Source: Armatimonadota bacterium
Lineage (GTDB): Bacteria; Armatimonadota; Fimbriimonadia; Fimbriimonadales; Fimbriimonadaceae
DNA length: 64,000 nt
Assembly: GCA_018268355.1 (NCBI GenBank)
Contig: JAFDWR010000002.1
Span: 248,001 to 312,000, forward strand
Direction of reading: 5' to 3'
Part shown: positions 26,918 to 36,434 of the stretch, piece by piece
How positions within the stretch are numbered: position 1 is the stretch's first letter
How the letters are laid out: the number at the start of each line of letters is the position of its first letter
Notes under the pieces: generated by a model
Seen by the model: the letters and a program-made list of their open reading frames with translations, nothing else
Databases searched by the model: none
What the model was told of the DNA's origin: nothing
Translations under genes and position numbers: made by a program

Positions 26918-27041
26918 AGAATTGAGAGAAAGAGGCAGGGTCAACGACGAAGACTCCTTGGTCCGGTCAACAGGATGAGCGCTACATGTGTTCGCTTAGC
27001 TCGCGTGAATGCACTCTCGGTTATGGCGTGTGTTCAACTAG

Positions 27042-27461
27042 CTAGGGGAACAAGGAGTTCCGCTCAACATGCTTGAGCAGGACATATCCCATCCCCGAAT
27101 GGGCAAGCGCGATGAGGAGAATGATAACCATTTCGTCCCATCGTTGATAGAGTAGTGACGCGAGGAGTACCAGCGCGTTAACCACACCGAATATCAAAAC
27201 TGGACTGAGAAGAACGACAAAGTAGCCAAGCGTGCCGGAATCTCTCGGCCGAAAGAAGCAGGCGTAAATGGCGATGGAGATCGAACTCAACGCGCTTGCG
27301 GCGCACCGGAAAGCAATGGTTGCGCTGGATGCCTTGATCCATGGCTCTTGCTGCAGCCCCGCCACTTTCAGGAACTGAAATCGGTACGCAAGATAGACGA
27401 TCACCGGCATCGCCATCATGCAGGCGACGGCGAGAATCTTCGCCCTCAGGGTGTAGTTCAG
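27042..27461 (-). CDS. orphan membrane protein, likely CTG start, paralog of next upstream
   Basis: Four-helix membrane protein. The first ATG (27419) would cut into helix one. Reading back 14 codons to CTG (27461-27459) gives LNYTLRAKILAVACMMAMPV and a length of 139 residues. This matches the 138-residue paralog just upstream from end to end (ILKEAGIQQDWIPAS against FLKVAGLQQEPWIKAS). The CTG overlaps the upstream TGA as CTGA. Function unknown. It is the last of five coupled genes. Confidence 0.7.
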   Translation of the reverse strand: MNYTLRAKILAVACMMAMPVIVYLAYRFQFLKVAGLQQEPWIKASSATIAFRCAASALSSISIAIYACFFRPRDSGTLGYFVVLLSPVLIFGVVNALVLLASLLYQRWDEMVIILLIALAHSGMGYVLLKHVERNSLFP

Positions 27462-27874
27462 CGTATCACCCCCTTGTCCTTTGTCCTGTCAACCTCGCCG
27501 TACCACAACCCGATCGCCAGGTGGACCAACCAGAGGGCAAAGGTGGGCAGCAAGACGCCGGGGCCGCGAAAAAGGGCAGGCAGCATCAAGAGCGCATTCG
27601 GGAGGAGCCAGGCCAGGAAGGTGTTGACGCCAATCAGCCATCGGCTGGGGCCAGGGCGCTCCGCGTCCCTCTCCGCCCTCGCGGTGAGGAGGATGATGGC
27701 GATGCACGCTGCGCTTGAGAAGATTTGGGCGGTGGTATAGCTGCGCGAGGCCGGGATCCAGTCCTGCTGGATTCCGGCCTCCTTAAGAATTCCCCCTGCG
27801 CAGAGGAGGTAGACGGCGACCGGTAGCGCGAGTAGCGGAGCGAGGAAGAACTTGCGGTAACTCGTCAAGGTCAC
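27458..27874 (-). CDS. orphan membrane protein, GTG start
   Basis: 138 residues, about four membrane helices. The GTG (27874) overlaps the TGA of the upstream gene as GTGA, with GGAGG just before it. The longer ATG frame to 27979 has no support. It is a tandem paralog of the following gene. The conserved loop after helix one, AGIQQDWIPASRSYTTAQIF, is the best family signature. No function is known to me. Confidence 0.7.
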   Translation of the reverse strand: MTLTSYRKFFLAPLLALPVAVYLLCAGGILKEAGIQQDWIPASRSYTTAQIFSSAACIAIILLTARAERDAERPGPSRWLIGVNTFLAWLLPNALLMLPALFRGPGVLLPTFALWLVHLAIGLWYGEVDRTKDKGVIR

Positions 27875-28098
27875 CCTCCGCTTTGCACGTCGCTGGGACG
27901 GCCCGCGACAATCATGCAGACCACCAGCGGGAGTAGGCACACCTGGGCCAGCGGACCCATGTTGGTCATGCAGACGCAAAGGGCAATATTGCCGATACTA
28001 AGCGCGCTGAGCATCCAATTTCGCCGGAGAAAGCAGAAGTAGACCGCCCAGCCCGCCGAAACGAGCACAAAGATCGAAACGAGGACCATTGCTGCCAT
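27871..28098 (-). CDS. small two-helix membrane protein
   Basis: 75 residues. Two or three hydrophobic segments (MAAMVLVSIFVLVSAGWAVY; NMGPLAQVCLLPLVVCMIVA) with a basic loop FLRRNW. GGAGAAAT precedes the ATG, nine bases after the upstream stop. Its stop overlaps the next gene's GTG. Unrecognised. Confidence 0.65.
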   Translation of the reverse strand: MAAMVLVSIFVLVSAGWAVYFCFLRRNWMLSALSIGNIALCVCMTNMGPLAQVCLLPLVVCMIVAGRPSDVQSGG

Positions 28099-28107
28099 TG
28101 ATTTCTC

Positions 28108-28473
28108 CTATTTGAGCCCGATGGTGCGGCGGCCATCGTCCCAGACGCGCCGAGCGAGCCCCCAGCCATAGCGCCGCACCGGCTTGCCGTCCTCGATGGT
28201 TTCGACATAGCACCGGTCGGTGAGCGTGTCGCCCTTGTAGCGAACCCCGTATTCGAACATCTGCTGTCGGAAGGCGGAAATCCCGTAGGAGGTGACGACC
28301 TGGGTCGTGCCTTTCAGGGTCGCGCCGTTGCCCGGGTGACTCTCGAAGGTCGGGGGTCCGAAGGCGAAGGCGAGCATGGCGACGACGAGGGCGCCGGATA
28401 GCCCGAGGAGGACCTTTCGGAAGAGGGATTCCTTCGTGTTGGTTCGACCCTGGTCCATGGCTCTGGTCCTCAT
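28108..28473 (-). CDS. small membrane-anchored orphan protein
   Basis: 121 residues. One membrane helix (VLLGLSGALVVAMLAFAFG, about residues 21-39) with a short basic cytoplasmic tail and an outer domain of about 80 residues containing a single Cys. The ATG overlaps the upstream TAA (TAATG). The outer domain is polar (YGVRYKGDTLTDRCYVETIE). No family recognised. Confidence 0.65.
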   Translation of the reverse strand: MRTRAMDQGRTNTKESLFRKVLLGLSGALVVAMLAFAFGPPTFESHPGNGATLKGTTQVVTSYGISAFRQQMFEYGVRYKGDTLTDRCYVETIEDGKPVRRYGWGLARRVWDDGRRTIGLK

Positions 28474-29000
28474 TATTCGCCAAGAAACTCAAGAATCCTA
28501 GCCCAACTTCCTTTTCGAGGTGGGAGTTCGGCTTCGCCACTCCAAAACAGGAAAACATGTTTCCAGAACCAGGTCGAGATCTCACGCTCATTCTCTGCCC
28601 TATGTATGCGCACATACGATCGAATGGCCCTCACCTGGGCGGCGGTGCAAGTCTCCAGGAAGACGAAGGTGCGCCGGCAATAGGATAGGTCCCTTGAGCC
28701 TAGTCCGATCAAATCGGGATCCTCGCCGAGGAGCTCGCTCTCCGGCTCGCACAGCATCATCCCCGGCAGGTAGTACCGGCGGGCGGCGGGGGTCAGGAAG
28801 ACCACGCCCATGCTCCTCGGGGTGGTGCCGTCTAGTTCGCTCCAGTGTCGCCCGCCGACGTGCTCGATGATCCAATCGCCGTCGTCCCGAGCGCTCGGGA
28901 CGACGCGGTTGTCGAGGGTCCGCATCGTCTCGTGCGCAAAGGCTTCGAGGATTCGCTGCCTGACCCAGGCGGCACGTTCGGGGGTGACCAGTAGATACAT
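28473..29000 (-). CDS. orphan cytoplasmic protein, possibly DUF6714-like
   Basis: 175 residues, no signal or membrane helix. The central VVFLTPAARRYYLPGMML block resembles the FLSPxAxRYYLPxxL pattern I associate with DUF6714; I cannot confirm this without a search. It is followed by a helix with CTAAQVRAIRSYVRI. The protein at 47681 has the same order of blocks (IEAKHYYAPGILL, then STEQLKALVIAQ), so the window holds two members. It starts five bases after the preceding stop and overlaps the next gene by one base. Confidence 0.65.
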   Translation of the reverse strand: MYLLVTPERAAWVRQRILEAFAHETMRTLDNRVVPSARDDGDWIIEHVGGRHWSELDGTTPRSMGVVFLTPAARRYYLPGMMLCEPESELLGEDPDLIGLGSRDLSYCRRTFVFLETCTAAQVRAIRSYVRIHRAENEREISTWFWKHVFLFWSGEAELPPRKGSWARILEFLGE

Positions 29001-29005
29001 TTAGA

Positions 29006-29899
29006 CTATTGAACAGCTTGTCTGAACGCGTAACAGGAATACGCCATATACCTGCACGGCATAGTCTTCAGAAGTTTTCCGGTCGCAGCATCGATGATCA
29101 AGCAGTTCCTTCCGTTTCCGAGAAAAATCAGTTTCCCGTCATCCTCTATCATCATTTGCGAGACCGAATCCGTCAACGCAGAATAGTCGACTTTTCGCTC
29201 AAAGATTCCCTTGCGAAAGATGAAGATTGAGGGCTCTTGCAAATGTCGAAAGAACATGAGCGAGAAGTTCTTTGACAGAGCACCGAGATAGCCGTTGTGG
29301 AGGCACCCGAAAACACCTTGTACATCAAATTCCTGCTGCCAGCCGACACCGAGCGGATTCGCATCTGCGCTCAGAAGACTCGAGTAGGCTGCGTTTGCGG
29401 CCTGCCGGAAGCGGGTGAAAGGTGATGCCCATGACGATTCATTATCATATGCAGCGAAGCTCAACTTCCCATCGCGAGACCTAAACCTAACCGCAACGCT
29501 ATCCGCAATCCTATGCTTATCCGCAAAGTAAACGACAAAGTCCCGATTGCTGATCCAAACTAAACCTGCTGGAACCTTGCCTGATGTGCTCGCCTTCGTC
29601 ATCTCAGAGAGATTCACGGTTTCTGAAGTCGATAGTTCGAAGAGGAGGAGTTTGCCGTTGTTCGTGCTGAATAGTGCGCGAACGTTCCCGGGGCTGGAAT
29701 TGACCTCATTGAGATCGCCTGGCAAACCTTTGAACTTGAACTGTCTTTGGGTCACCAGGGCACCTTTGATCCAGTCGACGGATGTGACTGTGAAGTTTCC
29801 CCGCCTGGCATCCTCCGTGATCAGCATCACGTTACCATGGGCAGAGCGCGGGGCCAAAACTACGCCCAGCAGAATCGTGGTTATTACCGTCTTTCGCAT
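29006..29899 (-). CDS. exported orphan protein, possible beta-propeller
   Basis: About 297 residues. The ATG at 29899 has GAGGAG at the right distance and gives the signal peptide MRKTVITTILLGVVLAPRSA. The mature protein has short repeated strands with D-G-K turns (RSRDGKLSFAAYD; IEDDGKLIFLGNG; TNNGKLLLFEL), suggestive of a propeller. G+C is lower than the adjacent vWA genes. It lies 62 bases after the large vWA gene and 5 before the next gene, and may be the distal part of that operon. No catalytic motif. Confidence 0.7.
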   Translation of the reverse strand: MRKTVITTILLGVVLAPRSAHGNVMLITEDARRGNFTVTSVDWIKGALVTQRQFKFKGLPGDLNEVNSSPGNVRALFSTNNGKLLLFELSTSETVNLSEMTKASTSGKVPAGLVWISNRDFVVYFADKHRIADSVAVRFRSRDGKLSFAAYDNESSWASPFTRFRQAANAAYSSLLSADANPLGVGWQQEFDVQGVFGCLHNGYLGALSKNFSLMFFRHLQEPSIFIFRKGIFERKVDYSALTDSVSQMMIEDDGKLIFLGNGRNCLIIDAATGKLLKTMPCRYMAYSCYAFRQAVQ

Positions 29900-29961
29900 C
29901 TTCATCTCCTCGAACCCTTGTAACGAACAAATCAGTTTGGACGTGAAGCGGACTACCCCCA

Positions 29962-32718
29962 TCACTCCTTACCCTCCCGGCGCTTGCGCTTCAGCTCCAG
30001 CAGCCGCTCGGCGGTTGTCTCGTCCGAGGGCGGCGGGGGGACCTCCACCACCGGCTTCTCCGGTCGGGCGGTCAACGAGACCTCCGGCAGCCGCACCCGC
30101 GGGGCATCGACCTGGCCACGCTTCTTGGCCTCTTGCAACCGAGAAATCGGCACTGGAGCCGCCTCGGCGCGCACCCGCGGACGCCGAGTCCGACGACGAA
30201 GCACGAGCCGGCGGACTGCCACATCGATCGGCCAAAGGATCGCCGCCAGAAGGAGGCACTGGAACCAGACCTCCAGCGATGTCACCACCGGCTTACCACC
30301 CGGCCGAAACAATTCGGCCTCGTTCTTCAGAACCCGACCGCCGCTCACCTTGGCGACCTGGTTCAGGAGTCCGAGGTTGGCGGCAACCGACTGATATTCG
30401 GCGGGATACGCCCGGGAAACGCTCTCCACCTGCACGAGCGCGCCGGTCGGTGAATCTTCGACCACGCTCACAATCGTCGTCCCGATCCCAACGTTCTTAA
30501 ACTTGGCGCGGTACTTGCCTGGGGCGACGGGCTCCAGCGGGAGGACCTTCCCTTCCCCGCTCGGCAGGGTGACGCGCACGGAGCTCGGAACCTGGTCGCC
30601 GACGGTGCCGACATCGACGACAACGTCGCCGCCTTGTTGTTCAAGGTTCACCTCATAGCGCGACTGCATCGCCCGGCGCGAAAGGCTTCGGACTGTTTGC
30701 GACCAAAAGACGTCGAAACCTTCCCACCCCGTCCACTTGGCGGCCCATCTCGATTGGGCGTCGGAGGTGAAGGCCATGCTCGTGCCGAGTCCATATTGCC
30801 AGCGCGCCAAAAGCGGGTCGTCCTTGTGGGTGCGCAGGATGGTCGTGGCGAGGGGACGGCTGTCGGTCAGGCAGTAGGCGAGCAGGGGCGGGAGGGCGTC
30901 GAGTCCGCGAACCGCGTCGTCGGTGGCGGTGAGCTTAGGATAAAACGCACCTTCCTCAATGGCGGACCGGGAGATGATGGCGGCGTCTTGCGAGAAGATA
31001 GCGGGAAGCTGCTTCGACTTGAGGGCAAGGTAGTAGCGTCCGCCGCCGATCGCGGCGAGGCGTTGCAGGTCCCGGCAGTATTCGCCCTGACCAAAGGCGA
31101 CAACCGAGGTGGTGATGCCGTCTTTTCGCATCTGGGCGACCCGGCTCATCGAATCTCGCCAGTCGGTGCTGTCCGCGCCGTCGGCAAGCAGGATGAGGTG
31201 GCGAATCTTGCTCGGCTCCTTGGCCAGCTCGGCTTGGGCGGATTCAACGCTGGGCCCGATGTAGATTCCGCCGCCGGTGACGGCGAGGCGACGGATGTTC
31301 TCAATCGCCTTGGTCTTGTCCATCAGGCCGAAGGGTTGGACATATTCGATGCCGTCAGATGACCCTGCCACGGCGAGGCGATCGGTGGGGCCGAGCAGGA
31401 GGGCGGTGGATTCGGCGGCCTTCTTCGCGAGCTCCAGCTTGGGCAGACCGTCTTCGATCATGCCCATGCTGCCCGAGCAGTCGACCATGATGAGGATGGA
31501 GGTCGAGGGGAGGTCTTTTCGCTGGCGAATGTTGAGGTCAACCGGAAGGGCCTCGGCAATCGGAGTGTTGTAGTAGCCGCCGGGGAGGAAGCTGTTTTCG
31601 CCGCCAACCATGATGAATCCGGTACCGGAATCGCGGATTGCGCCTTGGATCATGCGCATCTGAGGCTCGGTGATGAGCGCGGCATTGACGTCGTTGAAGA
31701 TGATCGCGTCGAAGAGGGCGAGCTCCATTGGCCGGATCGGCATCGTCATCGGCGTGAACCGCGAGACGTTCAGCCCTCGGGCTTGGAGTGCGCCAAAGAG
31801 GGGCGTGGCCGCCGGGGTCGCTTCGACGAGCATGACCCGGCTGGGGCCCTTCGCGCTAAGGACGGCCAACCCAGAGTTGTTGCGCTGATCGGTGTCGCCT
31901 TCCGCGGTCATCGAGACGTGGTATCGCCCCAGGCCTTCTCTTTCGACCGGCTCTTCAAAGACGATGACGTTTTCGCCCGGGTTGAGCTGGACGCGCTTCT
32001 TCGTGCGGATCAGGCCGTCACGGTCGAGCGAAAGCTCCGCGCTCATCGGCTTGTTGGCGACGACGCGGGTACGGATGAGGGCCTTTGCACCCACTCGCGC
32101 ATCGCTCGGCGTCTGCAGATCAGCAACGTAGGCTTCGGGTCGAGCGGTCTCGGTGCCGAGGGGCACGATGTCGATGGTGACGCCCTCTGTCGCGGCGATT
32201 TCGGCGGCCTGGAGGAGGTCGCCTTCGGTCTCGTTGCCGTCCGAAAGCAGGACGATCCGTCGGTTTCGGTCGCTGGGGAGCGAGGCAATGCCGAGCCGAA
32301 GCGCAGCGGCAAGGTTCGACCCGCTGGGGTCCACCTTGCTCTGGATTGCCCCGACCGGCCTTGCCCGCGCTGCGGAGTTCTCCATGAGCGGCTGCTGGCC
32401 AAAAGCGACCACGGACCCGAGGTCGTCGTCGCCGAGCTGTTGCATCGCCTGGTTGATGAATTCCTGCGCTCTGGTGCGGTCCGCGCCGGGGATCGAGTCG
32501 GAGGCATCGAGGACAAAGGCCACCGCAAGCCCCTGGTTGCGGAGTCGCATTTCAGGCCCCGCGAGGGCGACCACGAGAGCGATGAGAATCAGGCTGCGGA
32601 TGGCGAGCGCGAGGATCCGCTGGACCTTGCTCATCCCGCGGGCCCGGCGCAACACCCACCACGTCCACCCGAGAAGCGGGACAAGGAGGAGGAGCCAGCC
32701 GGGGGATGTCAACGCCAT
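29962..32718 (-). CDS. double-vWA membrane protein with GATase-like domain
   Basis: 918 residues from the ATG at 32718, which overlaps the upstream TGA (TGATG) behind GGAAGAG. Order: two N-terminal helices; a first vWA domain (AVAFVLDASDSIPG at about residue 75); a beta-sandwich; a GATase-1-like domain (FDAIIFNDVNAA, MVGGENSFLPGGYY); a second vWA (ILIMVDCSGSMGM with an intact DxSxS metal site); and a C-terminal membrane helix with a long basic tail. Such proteins accompany MoxR ATPases and are thought to take part in metal-dependent protein assembly at the membrane. The specific client is unknown. Confidence 0.85.
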   Translation of the reverse strand: MALTSPGWLLLLVPLLGWTWWVLRRARGMSKVQRILALAIRSLILIALVVALAGPEMRLRNQGLAVAFVLDASDSIPGADRTRAQEFINQAMQQLGDDDLGSVVAFGQQPLMENSAARARPVGAIQSKVDPSGSNLAAALRLGIASLPSDRNRRIVLLSDGNETEGDLLQAAEIAATEGVTIDIVPLGTETARPEAYVADLQTPSDARVGAKALIRTRVVANKPMSAELSLDRDGLIRTKKRVQLNPGENVIVFEEPVEREGLGRYHVSMTAEGDTDQRNNSGLAVLSAKGPSRVMLVEATPAATPLFGALQARGLNVSRFTPMTMPIRPMELALFDAIIFNDVNAALITEPQMRMIQGAIRDSGTGFIMVGGENSFLPGGYYNTPIAEALPVDLNIRQRKDLPSTSILIMVDCSGSMGMIEDGLPKLELAKKAAESTALLLGPTDRLAVAGSSDGIEYVQPFGLMDKTKAIENIRRLAVTGGGIYIGPSVESAQAELAKEPSKIRHLILLADGADSTDWRDSMSRVAQMRKDGITTSVVAFGQGEYCRDLQRLAAIGGGRYYLALKSKQLPAIFSQDAAIISRSAIEEGAFYPKLTATDDAVRGLDALPPLLAYCLTDSRPLATTILRTHKDDPLLARWQYGLGTSMAFTSDAQSRWAAKWTGWEGFDVFWSQTVRSLSRRAMQSRYEVNLEQQGGDVVVDVGTVGDQVPSSVRVTLPSGEGKVLPLEPVAPGKYRAKFKNVGIGTTIVSVVEDSPTGALVQVESVSRAYPAEYQSVAANLGLLNQVAKVSGGRVLKNEAELFRPGGKPVVTSLEVWFQCLLLAAILWPIDVAVRRLVLRRRTRRPRVRAEAAPVPISRLQEAKKRGQVDAPRVRLPEVSLTARPEKPVVEVPPPPSDETTAERLLELKRKRREGKE

Positions 32719-34547
32719 CAGCTCTTCCTCGCGTAAACCCACCATTCAAAGCAGAACACGGCGAGCGCCAGCAGGGCAATCCATCGCCAAAGGTCGCCCC
32801 ATTGCGGCGCGTTGAACGCGACAACGGAACTCGCGGGCGCCTGGCCGAGGACGGGCACCCGAGGCAAGAGATTTGACTCGCTGGAGTTGATGAGCGACAT
32901 GCCCACTCGCGCGTTTCGGTTGCCGTCGCGAAGTCGGTACCAGCCCACACGGTCAAGGTTGGAAAGTCGCAGCGTGCCCGTCTCGGAGGTCACCTGGGCC
33001 TGGTCGCCGTCGGGGGTAAAGAGGGTGCCGCGGCTCCAACCCGGCATGACCCAACTCATCCCAGGCTTGAGAATCCCGAGTTCTTCGCCCGACTTACTGC
33101 CCGTCGCGCTCGCCCAACTGACGATGTTCGAGAGCAGGATGGGAAAGGTCGGCTGGAGCGGAAGATCGGAGTCGAGCAGGCTGAACGGGACCACGAGTCG
33201 GCGAGAAGGGCCGGGCGCGGCTTCCGCGAGGAGCGGCCCGTCCGCACTGCTGACCCAAGCGACCGCGCCTGGTTGCAGGTTGAGGCGGGTCATCGACTCG
33301 ATGTAGAGGTCATTCCAACCCGTTCCCTCGGTGAGCGGCCCCTTCTTGGTGCTCGACCAAGGGCTGTTCTTCGTCGTTCCGCTTGGCTCGATGCCGCCTC
33401 CCGCCATCGGCTTCCCGAACGTCACCGCGAACTTCGCTCGGACGGGCCGCTCGGCGACCCCATCAAAGACGACGAGGTCGTAGTTAGAGGGGCCTTCGCC
33501 GGATTCCGACTCGGGGAGTGAGGCAGTGCGGTCAAGCTTGACGCGGGGATCGAGAGCAAGGGCGCGCTCAAGGAAGACGTTGCCCGCCGAGACGAGGAGG
33601 ATCCTCACCGCGCGCCGGTCGGGGCCGAGGGCGAGCGCGACGTTGTCCGTCTTGAGGGCGTCGTCAACATCCAGCTTGCCCTCGAGCCGCGAGACCTCAC
33701 GCCGGAGCGGTAGAGTCGTCGTCCAGGGCTTTCCGGGGTTTAGGACAACATTCAGCTTGGTGAGCGGTTCACCGTCTGCCTCGATGTTGAGGGCAAACTC
33801 CCTCTTCTCCGAGAAGGTGCCGTCCACCGAAATGAGCAGCGCGTCGCCACGCGCCGACGATCCCGCCGCGAAGGCGCGGAAAAAAGCATTGCCTGCCCCT
33901 CTGCCGATAGGGGTGAACGCGGTGGGGATGCCGCCCGGCTTGAAGTCGGCGATGTCGGAGAAGACGCCGTCGCTGAGCAAGATGATCTTCGCTCCGGGTT
34001 GGTTCTTACCGATGGCGGCGGCGAGTTGCATCGCCTCGGAAAGGTCAACTTCGGCGTCGGTGCTCTTGAGCGTCCGGCTTGCCCTTGCGAGGGCCGATTC
34101 GTCGGCAGTAAGTCCGCTTACGATTCGAGTGGTTGTCCCTGATTCGATGATGGCGATTCGCGAGGTGCGCGATTTCGTGGCGATAGACTGGTTGAGCTGG
34201 TTCACCGCCGCATCAAAGCGGCTGGGCTTGACGTCGGTCGCGTTCATGCTCGCGGAGCCATCGACGACGAAGATTGTCGACTCGGTGATGACCGCCGACT
34301 GGGCGACCTGGGGCCGCGCCAGCATGAGGATCGCGAGAAACGCCAGCAGGAGCTGGAGCGCGAGAAGGAGGCTCCATTGCAGCCGCTGAAATGGCGCGTC
34401 GGCGCGCACCGAATCGCGATTCTCGGGCCAGAGAAAGGCCGCCGTGGTCTTCACCGTTTGGTGGCGGATGCGCAGGAAGTACAGGAACAGGATCCCGCCC
34501 CAGAGCGGGATCAGCCCCAACCATGCCAGCGGGTTGGCAAAGGTCAT
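32718..34547 (-). CDS. BatA-like vWA membrane protein
   Basis: 609 residues starting MTFANPLAWLGLIPLW. The N-terminal BatA-type two-helix region (LAWLGLIPLWGGILFLYFLR; LLLALQLLLAFLAILMLARP) is followed by a vWA domain with the metal-site motif VVDGSASMNATD and LLSDGVFSD. The middle is beta-rich, and the C-terminus ends in a membrane helix IALLALAVFCFEWWVY. The start overlaps the DUF58 stop (ATGA). In Bacteroides-type bat operons similar proteins act with MoxR and DUF58 partners in envelope stress; the role here is inferred. Confidence 0.85.
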   Translation of the reverse strand: MTFANPLAWLGLIPLWGGILFLYFLRIRHQTVKTTAAFLWPENRDSVRADAPFQRLQWSLLLALQLLLAFLAILMLARPQVAQSAVITESTIFVVDGSASMNATDVKPSRFDAAVNQLNQSIATKSRTSRIAIIESGTTTRIVSGLTADESALARASRTLKSTDAEVDLSEAMQLAAAIGKNQPGAKIILLSDGVFSDIADFKPGGIPTAFTPIGRGAGNAFFRAFAAGSSARGDALLISVDGTFSEKREFALNIEADGEPLTKLNVVLNPGKPWTTTLPLRREVSRLEGKLDVDDALKTDNVALALGPDRRAVRILLVSAGNVFLERALALDPRVKLDRTASLPESESGEGPSNYDLVVFDGVAERPVRAKFAVTFGKPMAGGGIEPSGTTKNSPWSSTKKGPLTEGTGWNDLYIESMTRLNLQPGAVAWVSSADGPLLAEAAPGPSRRLVVPFSLLDSDLPLQPTFPILLSNIVSWASATGSKSGEELGILKPGMSWVMPGWSRGTLFTPDGDQAQVTSETGTLRLSNLDRVGWYRLRDGNRNARVGMSLINSSESNLLPRVPVLGQAPASSVVAFNAPQWGDLWRWIALLALAVFCFEWWVYARKS

Positions 34548-35419
34548 CCGATCCACCTCTGGGGTCGCCAAACGTCGCGGATGAGCGACTCGATCGTCGC
34601 TCCTGCCTTCACCAACATCGCCTTGCCGCCCGACCGAGTTGCGGCGGCAGAAAGAGTGTTGATATGCGCACTTAGATTTGACCGATATCCCTCGCGAACC
34701 TCGTCGGTGATCGTGGTTGTGCGCATGTGGCCAAGGTCCACGTCAACGAGCTCGAGATCACCGGTCAGGCCGGGGTCGAGTTCGTCTTCAGACAAAACCT
34801 GGACCCACCAAAGCTCCTGTTGTCGCCGAACGAAGGCGCGAAGACTGGATTCGGCGTCGGGTTCGAGCCCGTCCGAGATCAGAATCGTGATTCCTGGGCC
34901 TTTGAGCTGATTGACCACCGCCTCACAGCCTTTGCGAAGGGAATGGGCCTCGCTTGGTTCGGGAATCTCGTCCAGCCAGTGCGCCAACCGCCCCGTTGCG
35001 GTGTAGCCTCGGAGGCTACGAACCGTTCCGCCCCTCCCGATGGCGAACGATTGGAGCGCATCGCCGCCTTGGAGGGCGACAAAGCCAAGGGCACCGGCGA
35101 TGGCGCGTGCGGTTTCCCATTTCGCGGGGTCGTGGCTTGTCATGCTCGCGCTCGCGTCGAGCACCAAGGTGACCTTCAGCTCTTGTTCGTCTTGGTAGGT
35201 GCGCACGACGCGCTGTCCGAGTCGAGCGAGGACGTTCCAATCAAAGTGTCGAAGGTCGTCGCCGTCGGCGTACTCGCGGAAGTCACGGAACTCGTGACTC
35301 ATGCCCTGGGATTGGCTCAGGCGCTCACCATGGGTGCCCACTCCCCTTCGGCGCGGCAAGAGCCGGTAGCGCGATAGCACTTGCTGCTCTTGGGCCGAAA
35401 GACCAGGGAGGACGGCCAT
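34544..35419 (-). CDS. DUF58 domain protein
   Basis: 291 residues, cytoplasmic. The DUF58 hallmark is complete: REYADGDDLRHFDWNVLARL, then VRTYQDEQE, then the vWA-like VTLVLDASASM. It typically partners a MoxR ATPase encoded just upstream, as here (10 bases between them). Probably an adaptor in the MoxR-vWA system. Its stop overlaps the next start by four bases. Confidence 0.92.
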   Translation of the reverse strand: MAVLPGLSAQEQQVLSRYRLLPRRRGVGTHGERLSQSQGMSHEFRDFREYADGDDLRHFDWNVLARLGQRVVRTYQDEQELKVTLVLDASASMTSHDPAKWETARAIAGALGFVALQGGDALQSFAIGRGGTVRSLRGYTATGRLAHWLDEIPEPSEAHSLRKGCEAVVNQLKGPGITILISDGLEPDAESSLRAFVRRQQELWWVQVLSEDELDPGLTGDLELVDVDLGHMRTTTITDEVREGYRSNLSAHINTLSAAATRSGGKAMLVKAGATIESLIRDVWRPQRWIG

Positions 35420-35429
35420 GGCGGTGCGT

Positions 35430-36422
<993 letters not shown>

Positions 36423-36434
36423 GGTCGTTTTCGG

